A stretch of 52,226 nt of DNA, from assembly GCF_024691275.1 (NCBI RefSeq), contig NZ_JAILNU010000056.1, forward strand, positions 1-52,226. The letters are read 5' to 3'. The notes below the pieces were generated by a model. That model made no database searches. It was not told where the DNA came from and saw only the letters and a program-made list of their open reading frames with translations. Positions 40,602 through 48,253 of the stretch are shown piece by piece. The position numbers were made by a program, and so were the translations under genes. The number at the start of each line of letters is the position of its first letter. Within the stretch, counting starts at the first letter, position 1. The stretch comes from Ruminococcus sp. Lineage in GTDB: Bacteria; Bacillota; Clostridia; Oscillospirales; Ruminococcaceae.

Positions 40602-40746
40602 AAAAAGCTGCTTCCGTGTAAGCGGGGACTTATGTAGAAACTTTACACGAAATTATCGGGGAGAACCTTTCTGAGAAAAGGTTCTCCCTCAATAACTCAC
40701 GTAAAAATTTCTATATAGGCACCGCGCTTGCTCCGAAGCCCTTTTT
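40602..40746 (+). terminator. Terminator of the flavoprotein gene with a repeat in its loop
   Basis: AAAAAG-CT-GCTTC (40602-40614) pairs with GAAGC-C-CTTTTT (40735-40746) with one small internal loop, ending in a T run. It stands ten bases after the stop codon. Confidence 0.6.
40615..40734. repeat. Short intergenic repeat, copy D
   Basis: 120 bases. GACTTATGTAGAAACTTTAC and ACTCACGTAAAAATTTCTAT are the ends; the interior keeps AATTATCGGGGAGAACCTTT and its complement AAAAGGTTCTCCC as one hairpin, and lacks the long GATAAAGCCCC hairpin. Confidence 0.7.
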
Positions 40747-40852
40747 GTTTTATTTGAATATTAATTGCGGCAATGAAGTAAAAAATTTTATTTGAGCAAA
40801 AAAAAGGCGTTTCAGGCATAAAATTGCACAAAAATTGCATATAGCCCGAAAT

Positions 40853-40868
40853 GTTAACCACGGTTAAC
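40853..40868. promoter_or_regulatory. Palindromic operator-like site
   Basis: GTTAACC (40853-40859), AC, GGTTAAC (40862-40868): perfect 7-base arms immediately upstream of a consensus promoter. Confidence 0.55.
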
Positions 40869-40881
40869 AAAATAATAATGC

Positions 40882-40910
40882 TTGACATGGGCGAATGTAC
40901 AGTATATAAT
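40882..40910 (+). promoter_or_regulatory. Consensus promoter of the radical SAM-PRTase gene
   Basis: TTGACA (40882-40887), 17 bases, TATAAT (40905-40910). Confidence 0.8.
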
Positions 40911-40916
40911 TTTAAT

Positions 40917-41397
40917 AGCAACATTTGATTAAATAGCAACAATTGACCTATGATCATATGCAAAGAAATTAAATTTTCATATTCTTTTTAGCTTTGCCAA
41001 TAATTGCTTAAAAACATCGCTTTTAAACGAGCCGCAGCCTTTCTGCTGCCTGATGTGCAGTGGGATATTGTAACTATCATTATTTCATTTTTTCAGCATT
41101 ATTCAGCTAATATTTAGGCAATGATTTATGACAGTTCCGATTATAATGACATAATCATAAAGCAGCCTTAAAGAGAGTAGATATGTATCTTTGCACCTGA
41201 TGAAACCGTTCCCCCCATCATCTGTGTTTATCCCGTTATATCGTACATACGCTCTTTGTCTTTCCCCCCATTACGGCATGGAATGTCTGCACATAATGCG
41301 GAAAATACAGATCCACGCTTTGAATGCGGTAAGGCGTACACCGCTTTCAGGCAAGACGCAAAAAGAAATTTAGAAATGCTGAGAGGCAAGATGTTTT
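40917..41397 (+). other. 480-base untranslated leader
   Basis: Between the promoter and ATG 41398 there is no convincing gene. The leader starts with a direct repeat (AATAGCAACA near 40913 and 40934). It contains small hairpins (GCAGC...GCTGC near 41035-41050 and GCGGT 41326-41330 with ACCGC 41340-41344) and two C-rich runs (CCCCCC near 41214 and 41264). I cannot match it to a known riboswitch. Its length and the enzymatic function downstream make a regulatory RNA possible. Confidence 0.3.
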
Positions 41398-43080
41398 ATG
41401 TTGAGAATTGAAGATTACTACACAGATGCCCCTTCTGCGGGTATTATCACCATGCTCGAAAAGCCCGAGGTCGTAAACCGACTTATGAACACTCTCATAT
41501 GTAATTTTAAGGGCTTTGATTACATGAAAATGAAGATCGAGATGCACGCTGTCAAGGAGGAGCTGGAGGAGTACAAGAACCTCAATCAGATGTACCTTAA
41601 CCAGATACAGAAGCTCCATGTCTACTATGACGGACATCAGCTTGCATTGAAGCGTATCCTCAGAGATATCAACTATGACACCCACCTGAATACCAAGGTG
41701 TATTCACCTGTAATCGGCTGTCCTGTAGGCTGTCCGTACTGTTTTACCAAAAATGTTGTAAATCACTTCGGCGTTACCGCTGACTACAAGAAGCCTGTTT
41801 TCCGCGGCTTCTATAAGATAATGAAAGATTCGGACGGCAACGATGTCCCCGAACTCTTTAACATTGAGAGCGAGAACCCTATCGACTGGTTCCTGACTTA
41901 TATGTCAGATTTCGGCTGCTGGAGACCTGAGTGGCAGGAAAATGTACTTCAGCAGATCATTGCTGCAAATAATATAAAGCGCAGAAAGGGCAAGTGCCTT
42001 GATACTTTCCAGCTTGTAACAAAATGTCCTGAGGGTATCGACCTCAGTCCTATACCTGCCGAAACGGATATACGCAATGTCGTTATTTCCTGTACGGTTG
42101 ACAGGAACGAATGTACACACCGTATCCCCGAGCTTATAAAGAATACAAGGGGTCATCTCATCACAGGCTGCGTTGTTTATCAGCCTGTACTTGAACATAT
42201 TGATCCTGTTTATCTTGACGAATTTGTAAATACCTTCGGAAAAGATCATTCATGGGTCATCATTGGCGGTGAAGTCGGCGAAAATGCCGCTCCATTCCAT
42301 TTTGAGTGGATAAAGGATCTCGTAGATAAGTGCAGGGAGCTTGGCATCTCGCTTAAAATGCAGCCTGATATCAAGGAGATCGTCAAGGCGAACGGCTATG
42401 AATTCTTAGAGCAGGGGCCTAAGCCGATAAGAGAGGCTAAGGAGATCCGCAAGAGAAATCTGGCTATGAAAGATGCCAATATTTCCGAGCGTTACAAACT
42501 CAGAGTTGCAGAACTCAACAGAAGACTTACAAACTGTGTTGTTAGTGAGAAAACAGGTATTGCTACACTTGTTATGCTTAGTGACGTTGAAATGATCGTG
42601 GAGTGCGCAAAGCGTCTGCTTGCACTTGCACCTGATTTCGATGTTATCCTTTCGGCAGAAACAAAGGCGCTTCACCTTGTTTATGAAATGGCAAGACAGA
42701 GCGGCAAGAACTATATCGTTGCCCATAAGTCTGTCAAGCTTTATATGAACGATGCTATCGAGGTAGCGGTCAAGTCAGTTACTACCGAGCAGGATAATGA
42801 GCATTTCACCAATGACAAGCTCGAAGTAGCTGTAAGATCTGTTGTTACCGAGAATGAGCAGAGACTCTATCTTGAATCTCAGGATGTTGAATCTGTTAAG
42901 GGCAAGCGTGTCCTTATCGTTGATGACGTAATCAGCAAGCCAGATGCTCTGAAGGCTCTGGTAGCTCTTGTTGAAAAGGCAGGCGGTATTACCGCAGCAA
43001 ATGCTGCTCTTATCGCAGACGGCAACGCTGCAAAGCGTAGTGATCTCATCTTCCTTGAAGCACTTCCGAATAATATGTAA
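41398..43080 (+). CDS. Radical SAM protein fused to a phosphoribosyltransferase domain
   Basis: A 560-residue cytoplasmic protein. Residues 95-345 form a radical SAM-type domain with the iron-sulfur motif CPVGCPYCF (C-x3-C-x2-C, about residues 108-115), as in the SPL/DUF5131 group: NPIDWFLTYMSDFGCWRPEW, VISCTVDRNE, VIIGGEVGENA. A linker (about 345-385) leads to a type I phosphoribosyltransferase domain with GKRVLIVDDVISKPDALKAL (PRPP loop, about 510-530) and HKSVKLYMND, similar to adenine phosphoribosyltransferases. The upstream N-terminal 90 residues are helical. The single ORF has no frameshift, so this is a real fusion. It may couple a radical modification to nucleotide salvage; the substrate is unknown. 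GAGAGG precedes ATG 41398, with a long leader upstream. Confidence 0.78.
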   Translation: MLRIEDYYTDAPSAGIITMLEKPEVVNRLMNTLICNFKGFDYMKMKIEMHAVKEELEEYKNLNQMYLNQIQKLHVYYDGHQLALKRILRDINYDTHLNTKVYSPVIGCPVGCPYCFTKNVVNHFGVTADYKKPVFRGFYKIMKDSDGNDVPELFNIESENPIDWFLTYMSDFGCWRPEWQENVLQQIIAANNIKRRKGKCLDTFQLVTKCPEGIDLSPIPAETDIRNVVISCTVDRNECTHRIPELIKNTRGHLITGCVVYQPVLEHIDPVYLDEFVNTFGKDHSWVIIGGEVGENAAPFHFEWIKDLVDKCRELGISLKMQPDIKEIVKANGYEFLEQGPKPIREAKEIRKRNLAMKDANISERYKLRVAELNRRLTNCVVSEKTGIATLVMLSDVEMIVECAKRLLALAPDFDVILSAETKALHLVYEMARQSGKNYIVAHKSVKLYMNDAIEVAVKSVTTEQDNEHFTNDKLEVAVRSVVTENEQRLYLESQDVESVKGKRVLIVDDVISKPDALKALVALVEKAGGITAANAALIADGNAAKRSDLIFLEALPNNM

Positions 43081-43125
43081 GAAAAACAGTGCTGTATAGT
43101 ATACAGCGCTCAAAATACACCGATT

Positions 43126-43156
43126 AAGGACTATGTTTGCAGCATAGTCCTTTTTG
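43126..43156 (+). terminator. Terminator of the radical SAM-PRTase gene
   Basis: AAGGACTATG (43126-43135) pairs with CATAGTCCTT (43143-43152), followed by TTTG. A second perfect hairpin, GCTGTATA (43091-43098) with TATACAGC (43100-43107), precedes it. Confidence 0.85.
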
Positions 43157-43196
43157 TTTGTGTTGGATTTTCGCAGGAAAAGCTGAGGCGTTTGTA

Positions 43197-43225
43197 TTGA
43201 CAATATATTTTCGGTAATGTATAAT
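43197..43225 (+). promoter_or_regulatory. Consensus promoter of the DUF169/flavodoxin operon
   Basis: TTGACA (43197-43202), 17 bases, TATAAT (43220-43225). Confidence 0.8.
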
Positions 43226-43268
43226 AATATTACAAAAAACTTGCTATTTATGAAGGTGAAAACAGACT

Positions 43269-44087
43269 ATGGAACAGAACAGACGAATTTCAGAATTATT
43301 AAAAAACACGATAGGACAACGCTATGATGCAATGGCTCTTAAAATGATACGCGAGGAATCCGAGGTCGCAGAAAATGCCATTTATCCTCTGCGTGATCTC
43401 GGTCAGCATATGGCACTTTGTCAGGCTTTTGCCCTTTCAAGGAGAGAGGGCAAAACGGTCTATATGCAGAAGAAGGATCATTGGTGCTGGGCTCCGCTCA
43501 TCGCCTATGGACAGGTAAAGCTTCAGAAGGGGACACCTGCATTTAATGAGCTGCTTCCTGTTATCGGTATCAACGATCCTGAAGCAGCTGCTGCATTTAT
43601 CGAGAATATGCCTCATCTTCCGACAGATGTATACAAGGGTATACTGACAGCTCCTCTCAGGACTGCCGAATTTGAGCCCGATGCTATCGTTATAAACTGC
43701 CGTAATTCGGAGCTCCGCTCAATTCTGCTCGGCATAAAGACGCAGACGGGAACGACCATGAAAACTGAATTTGACGCAATAGACTCATGTGTATGGGGAA
43801 TAATACCGACACTGACAAAAGGGGAGTACCGCGTATCGTTTCCTGATCCAGGAGATTTCTCAAGAGCCAATACCAGTGAAGATGATGTGATATTGGCTGT
43901 ACCAAAGGAACGGCTTGCGGAATTTGAAAGGGGTATCGAATCGCTTAATCATATGGGAATGCTGCATAAGTCTTTCAATATGGGCATGGAATATGACTTT
44001 GCGCGTCCGCAGTTCTATAACAATATGTTCAGGGCGTGGGGACTTGACGAAGGAAAGAGCTTTACTATTCCAATGCCTGAAAAATAA
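43269..44087 (+). CDS. DUF169 family protein
   Basis: A 272-residue cytoplasmic protein of the DUF169 (COG2043) family: IREESEVAENAIYPLRDLGQ, ALCQAFALSRREGKTVYM, KKDHWCWAPLIAYG, ILTAPLRTAEFEPDAIVI, CVWGIIPTLTKGEYRVSFP and the Cys and Trp residues usual in it. Function is unknown; members occur in anaerobes near redox genes. AAGGTGA precedes the ATG. The flavodoxin fusion follows 33 bases later, so the two probably form one transcript and act in one redox process. Confidence 0.82.
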   Translation: MEQNRRISELLKNTIGQRYDAMALKMIREESEVAENAIYPLRDLGQHMALCQAFALSRREGKTVYMQKKDHWCWAPLIAYGQVKLQKGTPAFNELLPVIGINDPEAAAAFIENMPHLPTDVYKGILTAPLRTAEFEPDAIVINCRNSELRSILLGIKTQTGTTMKTEFDAIDSCVWGIIPTLTKGEYRVSFPDPGDFSRANTSEDDVILAVPKERLAEFERGIESLNHMGMLHKSFNMGMEYDFARPQFYNNMFRAWGLDEGKSFTIPMPEK

Positions 44088-44120
44088 TTCACAAAGCCAC
44101 GAAAACAACGGAGGTGCTTT

Positions 44121-45230
44121 ATGGAGGGAAAAAAGCTTGAAAAACGCATCGGAACGGCTGTAGACGTACTTATGTACGCGCTGCTGCTTGTACAGATGGT
44201 ATACGTCTTTACGGGAAATATCCTGCATGAGGCGCTTGGCGTGGGATTTTTTGTGTGTCTTGCAGCGCATCTGGCAATAAAAAGGAAATACCTGTTCAGC
44301 CTTTATAAGCTGAAGGGCAAGTCTGCTGCGCGTAAGACCGCTAATATTTCGACAATGCTCCTGTCACTTACATCTGTGGCAATGATGCTTAGCAGTATGG
44401 GTGTTTCGAGGACTCTTTTCCCGTGGTTCAGGTATCTTGGATATTCCGATCTTCATGTATATCTTGCAACCGCTGTGCTGACGCTGTCTGTATTCCACGG
44501 CGGAATACAGGGCTATATCAGGACAAAGAAAAAGAAACGAGCTGCTGTATTCATTGGTCTTGGCTGCATTGCTTCAATAGCTGTGGGACTGGCGCTCGTT
44601 CCGTATCTGAACCGCCATTTCAAGGTCGTGCGTGTAGACCTTGCAAAGGCAGTAAGCGGCGAAAAGATCGAATGGAACGGCAGCAAACCGCTTGTGGTCT
44701 ACTTTACAAGAGTTGGAAATACCGATTTTGAGGACGATGTCGATGCAGTTTCGGGAGCTTCTCTGATGCTTGCCGACGGCGAACTCATGGGCAGCAACAA
44801 GCTAATCGCGGATATGATAGAAAATGCCATAGACTGTGATGTACAGGCAATTAGTCTGACAGGAGAGAAGTATCCTTCAAGCTATGGAAGTACGGTCGCA
44901 GTTGCAGGAAAGGAGCTTCGGAAAAATGTACGTCCCGATATCGAGCCGATAAATACCAGTGGCTATGATTCGATAATACTGATATATCCGCTCTGGTGGG
45001 GAACCGTTCCCATGCCTGTGGCGACATTCATTGAGAGCAGCGACCTTAGCGGCAGGGAATTGTATCTTATAGCAACTCAAGGCAGCAGCGGCTACGGAAG
45101 CAGTGCCGACGACATAGAGAAAATGGCGAAAGGTGCAGATGTTCATAAAGTTATGAGCATTTACTGTGATGATATCCCGACTTCAAGGGAAAGTATCGGC
45201 AAATGGCTGAAAGAACTGAATAAAGGATAA
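44121..45230 (+). CDS. Membrane DUF4405-like domain fused to a flavodoxin
   Basis: A 369-residue protein. The first 155 residues hold four membrane helices (about 12-32, 36-52, 72-92, 108-128) with histidines on helices 2 and 4 (AAHLAIKRKY and DLHVYL...VFHGG), the pattern of heme-binding DUF4405/cytochrome b561-like domains, and a fifth helix near 142-162. Residues 190-369 are a flavodoxin-like domain (LVVYFTRVGNT, ILIYPLWWGTVPMPVATFIE, TQGSSGYGSS). Heme plus FMN in one chain suggests electron transfer across the membrane. GGAGGTG lies six bases before ATG 44121. Confidence 0.82.
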   Translation: MEGKKLEKRIGTAVDVLMYALLLVQMVYVFTGNILHEALGVGFFVCLAAHLAIKRKYLFSLYKLKGKSAARKTANISTMLLSLTSVAMMLSSMGVSRTLFPWFRYLGYSDLHVYLATAVLTLSVFHGGIQGYIRTKKKKRAAVFIGLGCIASIAVGLALVPYLNRHFKVVRVDLAKAVSGEKIEWNGSKPLVVYFTRVGNTDFEDDVDAVSGASLMLADGELMGSNKLIADMIENAIDCDVQAISLTGEKYPSSYGSTVAVAGKELRKNVRPDIEPINTSGYDSIILIYPLWWGTVPMPVATFIESSDLSGRELYLIATQGSSGYGSSADDIEKMAKGADVHKVMSIYCDDIPTSRESIGKWLKELNKG

Positions 45231-45233
45231 AAC

Positions 45234-45496
45234 ATTCTTCCACTTTAAGAATGATACTCATATAAAAACTTTACGTGGAATTATCGGGGAAGCGTGTCGC
45301 TCTGTCCTTCGGATATCTCCCTGCACTGTGTGGAGCCCCCCTTAATCTTTCCAAAGACTTTTAGCAGATTTTTCTATGATAAAGCCCTTTTGCAGTTTAA
45401 TACAAAAGGGCAGTATGTTTATGGTTTTTAATGGTCTTGAAGGGGTACAGAGAAAAACTTCTATATGAGTACTGCGTTAAGTGGAAGAATATTTTT
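45234..45496. terminator. Shared terminator stem interrupted by a 228-base repeat
   Basis: ATTCTTCCACTT (45234-45245) pairs with AAGTGGAAGAAT (45479-45490), followed by ATTTTTT. The stem starts four bases after the flavodoxin-fusion stop and, in the other direction, can serve the acetyltransferase gene that ends at 45514. Confidence 0.72.
45249..45476. repeat. Full-length intergenic repeat, copy E
   Basis: Ends GATACTCATATAAAAACTTT and AAAAACTTCTATATGAGTAC. The interior keeps TACGTGGAATTATCGGGG, CCAAAGACTTTTAGC, CTATGATAAAGCCCTTTTGC and the GGTCTTGAAGGGGTACAGAG block. It is in the same orientation as copy C. The left arm of the long hairpin is kept but its right arm is decayed. Confidence 0.78.
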
Positions 45497-45513
45497 TAGC
45501 TTCTGACAGTTTT

Positions 45514-46125
45514 TCACTGCTTCGCTATCTCCATTTGCTTTCCGTGGGAGATAAGCTGTCTGTCATCGTCGTTTATCTCGCGGAGCACACGGCAGGGATT
45601 GCCGACAGCCACAACATTCGCGGGTATATCCTTTGTGACCACTCTGCCTGCGCCGATAACTGTATTGTCACCGATGCTTACTCCCGGGAGTATCACAGCT
45701 CCTGCTCCGATCCAGCAGTTCTCGCCGATATGAACGGGGAGATTATACTGATAGTCCTGTTTTCGGTATTCGGGGGAGATAGGGTGTGCAGCTGTAGCAA
45801 CAGTGACATTCGGACCGAACATGGTATAGCTTCCCACATAGATATGAGTATCATCAACGAGTGTAAGGTTGAAGTTTGCGTATATATGGTGTCCGAAGTG
45901 GACATTCATACCGCCGAAATTGGAATGGAACGGCGTTTCTATGTATACATTCTCGCCGATCTCAGCGAACATTTTTTTGAGCAGTGCAGTTTTCTCTGTC
46001 TGTTGGCTCGGTCTCAGAGCATTATAATCAAACAGCATATCCAGTCGGCGGAACTGCTCTTCGGCGATACTCTCTTCGCCCGGGTGATAGATCATTCCGC
46101 TGTGAAGTATCTCTTCAAATTTCAT
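45514..46125 (-). CDS. Sugar O-acetyltransferase (maltose/galactoside type)
   Basis: A 203-residue left-handed beta-helix acetyltransferase with hexapeptide repeats: an N-terminal Mac domain (YDYNALRP-like FDYNALRPSQQ), PFHSNFGGMNVHFGHHIYANFN, VTVATAAHPISPEYR (catalytic His) and CWIGAGAVILPGVSIGDNTVIGAGRVVTKDIPANVVAVGNPCRVLR. It moves acetyl from acetyl-CoA to a sugar hydroxyl. It is 15 bases downstream of the S41-like peptidase gene and cotranscribed with it. Confidence 0.93.
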   Translation of the reverse strand: MKFEEILHSGMIYHPGEESIAEEQFRRLDMLFDYNALRPSQQTEKTALLKKMFAEIGENVYIETPFHSNFGGMNVHFGHHIYANFNLTLVDDTHIYVGSYTMFGPNVTVATAAHPISPEYRKQDYQYNLPVHIGENCWIGAGAVILPGVSIGDNTVIGAGRVVTKDIPANVVAVGNPCRVLREINDDDRQLISHGKQMEIAKQ

Positions 46126-46140
46126 AACTGACCTCCTGTA

Positions 46141-47859
46141 TTATTCTGATGTATTTTCGAGGTATTTTACAGCCCAATCCAGCTCATAGTCTTTCTTATC
46201 CCGAAATATTTTCATGGCAGCTTCATAGTCGAGGGGGATGCGTACTTCGACCGGATCACGGCTTATCCTGTCTGCGCGTGGGTCGGTATCGGGTTCGCCG
46301 TTTTCATTTATAGTGAGCCCCACAGGATATGAAACGACCACCTCTCCCTTTGACAGTGCGCAGATCCCACCTGTCATCTGACCGCTTCCGTTGGGGTCTG
46401 TTATACCTGCAAGGGTGACATTTGGAAGCTTTGAAAGCAGTGCTGCCGTAACGTCGCCTGCGCTGACGCAGTTGAGATTAGTGAGTGCAACGACATTCAG
46501 GTCGGCGAATTCTCCGTCGCCGCGGACATTGTGGTATGCAGTACGAATGTATTTACCGTTTTTGCGATAACCGACTCCCACTGCATATCTGTCCTCATCG
46601 GTGAGAAGTCCGCACAGTGCGCAGCCTATTTCGTCATAGCCGCCCATATTGTTGCGCAGGTCTATAACAAGGTATTCCATTCCCTGATCTTTTAGTTTTC
46701 GCAGCTTTTTGCGGAACATTTCCATTGAATCGCGGCTTTCTCCTTTGAAAAAGGCGATCGCGTCACTTAGACTTCCGCCTGTTGTCTCGGCGCACAGCAG
46801 GAGATATCCGCATTTGTCGTTTAGCATTTTTGTGCTGAAATTGGACGAATACATTTCACTGCGATGTTCTGGAATGTGCAAAAAAGCGTTATAAGCATCA
46901 TCGAGGGTATGTTTATTTTCAATTGCAGGGAGCGATACGGTTTTTTCTTTTCCCGAGCTGTCATTAAACGTGACATCGACAGTTTCCGTGCCGCAAGCTG
47001 CAAGATCGAACAGTGCAAGGCGGTCGCCATTGGCTTTTACGGGAACTCCTTGATCGGGAACGTCCTCTTCGGCAGCCTGCAAAATCGGTTTGCCGTTCCA
47101 TTTTGTTATGACAGTGCCGTCTTTTATACCGAGTTTATGGACGGAAACATCTGTACAGACCGCAATGACCTCTCCGTTGTCAAGCTGAACCATTGATAGT
47201 CCATGATCGCGCAGTATTTGTGTCGGTGGATACTTTTCGTGGTCGTAATTTTCAGCTACAAAGATGTGTTCGTCGTGCAGTTCGTTGCAGAACTTAGTCA
47301 CAGTATCGGCAAATTTTGCGGGATCATTTTCCTGTTCCGCGTTTTTGACAAGCGGCATATATTTTGCTTCAAGGGCGTTGAAATCAATTTCTTTCCATTC
47401 TTTAAGCACATAGCTCCTGTCCATTTCCCTGACGAGAGCATGAAATGATCTCGTGTAGCTCATTCGTGAGAAATTATGCGGATTATTCATCGAATTCAAG
47501 AAATGAATGCTGAAAATTACAGTCAGAACGCCGCAAATAGTTGATATTACTTTATACGCTTTTTGATTTCCCGCACATAGCATTGGCAGCAATGCGATAA
47601 CAGCTGTGAGGTACATTGGCGTGTAATTGTTCATGAAATCGGGAAATCCTGATATATATATGAAATAGTGGACTGTCGTTATCAGCAGTGGTATAAAGCA
47701 AAGTTTTTTCCATAGTTTGAGTTCGTTTTCATAATAACGCCAGCGATGGTGAAGAATGGCGAGCATGAGCATAGTCAGGAGCACCAAAGCAAGCCATATG
47801 ATATGCACCATGTTTGCTCTTGCAAACATAAAGCATATCCTTCCTAAAAAATTCTTCAT
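46141..47859 (-). CDS. Membrane-anchored S41-like peptidase
   Basis: A 572-residue protein. The first 135 residues hold four membrane helices (about 16-36, 48-70, 78-96, 104-124). The rest is a C-terminal processing protease (S41) fold: a PDZ-like stretch (VHKLGIKDGTVITKWNGKPI), CGYLLLCAETTGG, YLVIDLRNNMGGYDEIG and the nucleophile region VVALTNLNCVSAGDVTAALL. In CtpA the catalytic Lys lies in a TFGKG loop; here the loop is NGSGQMTGG with no Lys, so either the base differs or activity is altered. GGGAGG precedes ATG 47859. It is first in a two-gene operon with the acetyltransferase. Confidence 0.75.
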   Translation of the reverse strand: MKNFLGRICFMFARANMVHIIWLALVLLTMLMLAILHHRWRYYENELKLWKKLCFIPLLITTVHYFIYISGFPDFMNNYTPMYLTAVIALLPMLCAGNQKAYKVISTICGVLTVIFSIHFLNSMNNPHNFSRMSYTRSFHALVREMDRSYVLKEWKEIDFNALEAKYMPLVKNAEQENDPAKFADTVTKFCNELHDEHIFVAENYDHEKYPPTQILRDHGLSMVQLDNGEVIAVCTDVSVHKLGIKDGTVITKWNGKPILQAAEEDVPDQGVPVKANGDRLALFDLAACGTETVDVTFNDSSGKEKTVSLPAIENKHTLDDAYNAFLHIPEHRSEMYSSNFSTKMLNDKCGYLLLCAETTGGSLSDAIAFFKGESRDSMEMFRKKLRKLKDQGMEYLVIDLRNNMGGYDEIGCALCGLLTDEDRYAVGVGYRKNGKYIRTAYHNVRGDGEFADLNVVALTNLNCVSAGDVTAALLSKLPNVTLAGITDPNGSGQMTGGICALSKGEVVVSYPVGLTINENGEPDTDPRADRISRDPVEVRIPLDYEAAMKIFRDKKDYELDWAVKYLENTSE

Positions 47860-47929
47860 ATCAAACCTCCCGTAAATAAATTGAGCATCATTATCCTACC
47901 TGTATGTCAGGGAATGATGAATTACATTT

Positions 47930-47958
47930 ATTATAGCATTTTGGAAGGATATTGTAAA
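47930..47958 (-). promoter_or_regulatory. Promoter of the S41/acetyltransferase operon
   Basis: Minus strand: TTTACA (47958-47953), 17 bases, TATAAT (47935-47930). Confidence 0.7.
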
Positions 47959-48115
47959 TGCTTCTGAAAGTATAAAGCTGTAATAAATTACCATAACACA
48001 GTTTCGGGTCTGAGCATGATATGCGGCATACGGAAAATGAGTTTGCTGACTGTTTTGGCGTAATATAGCCTTATGTGGTATGTCTGAAAAATTATTAAAA
48101 TTTTTTATAAATTTG

Positions 48116-48150
48116 TGTCACATTTTAGTCTGACACTTCGTTAATTAGTA
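48116..48150 (+). promoter_or_regulatory. Candidate ECF promoter of the LPQTG peptidase gene
   Basis: TGTCACA (48116-48122), 14 bases, TTCGT (48137-48141), then TAATTAG. TTTT follows the first box as in the sites at 16348 and 38797, and TTCGT is shared with the first sigma operon. GTGTCA...TGACAC (48115-48136) also forms an inverted repeat over it. The gap 47860-48253 holds no other gene. Confidence 0.42.
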
Positions 48151-48253
48151 TGTGAGATATGAAGAAGGTGGTTTTTACAAAAAAATAATAGAGTTCTCAA
48201 TTTTACTGTATCCCATATATCTCTGCAAGCAATTTATTATAGGAGGAAAAATT

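Noticed and set aside
41191..41373. 60-codon ORF in the radical SAM-PRTase leader
   Set aside because: No ribosome binding site or family; it runs through C-rich runs and hairpins of the leader.
45481..46131. Plus-strand 216-codon frame opposite the acetyltransferase
   Set aside because: The minus strand has the hexapeptide acetyltransferase signatures; the plus frame is its shadow.
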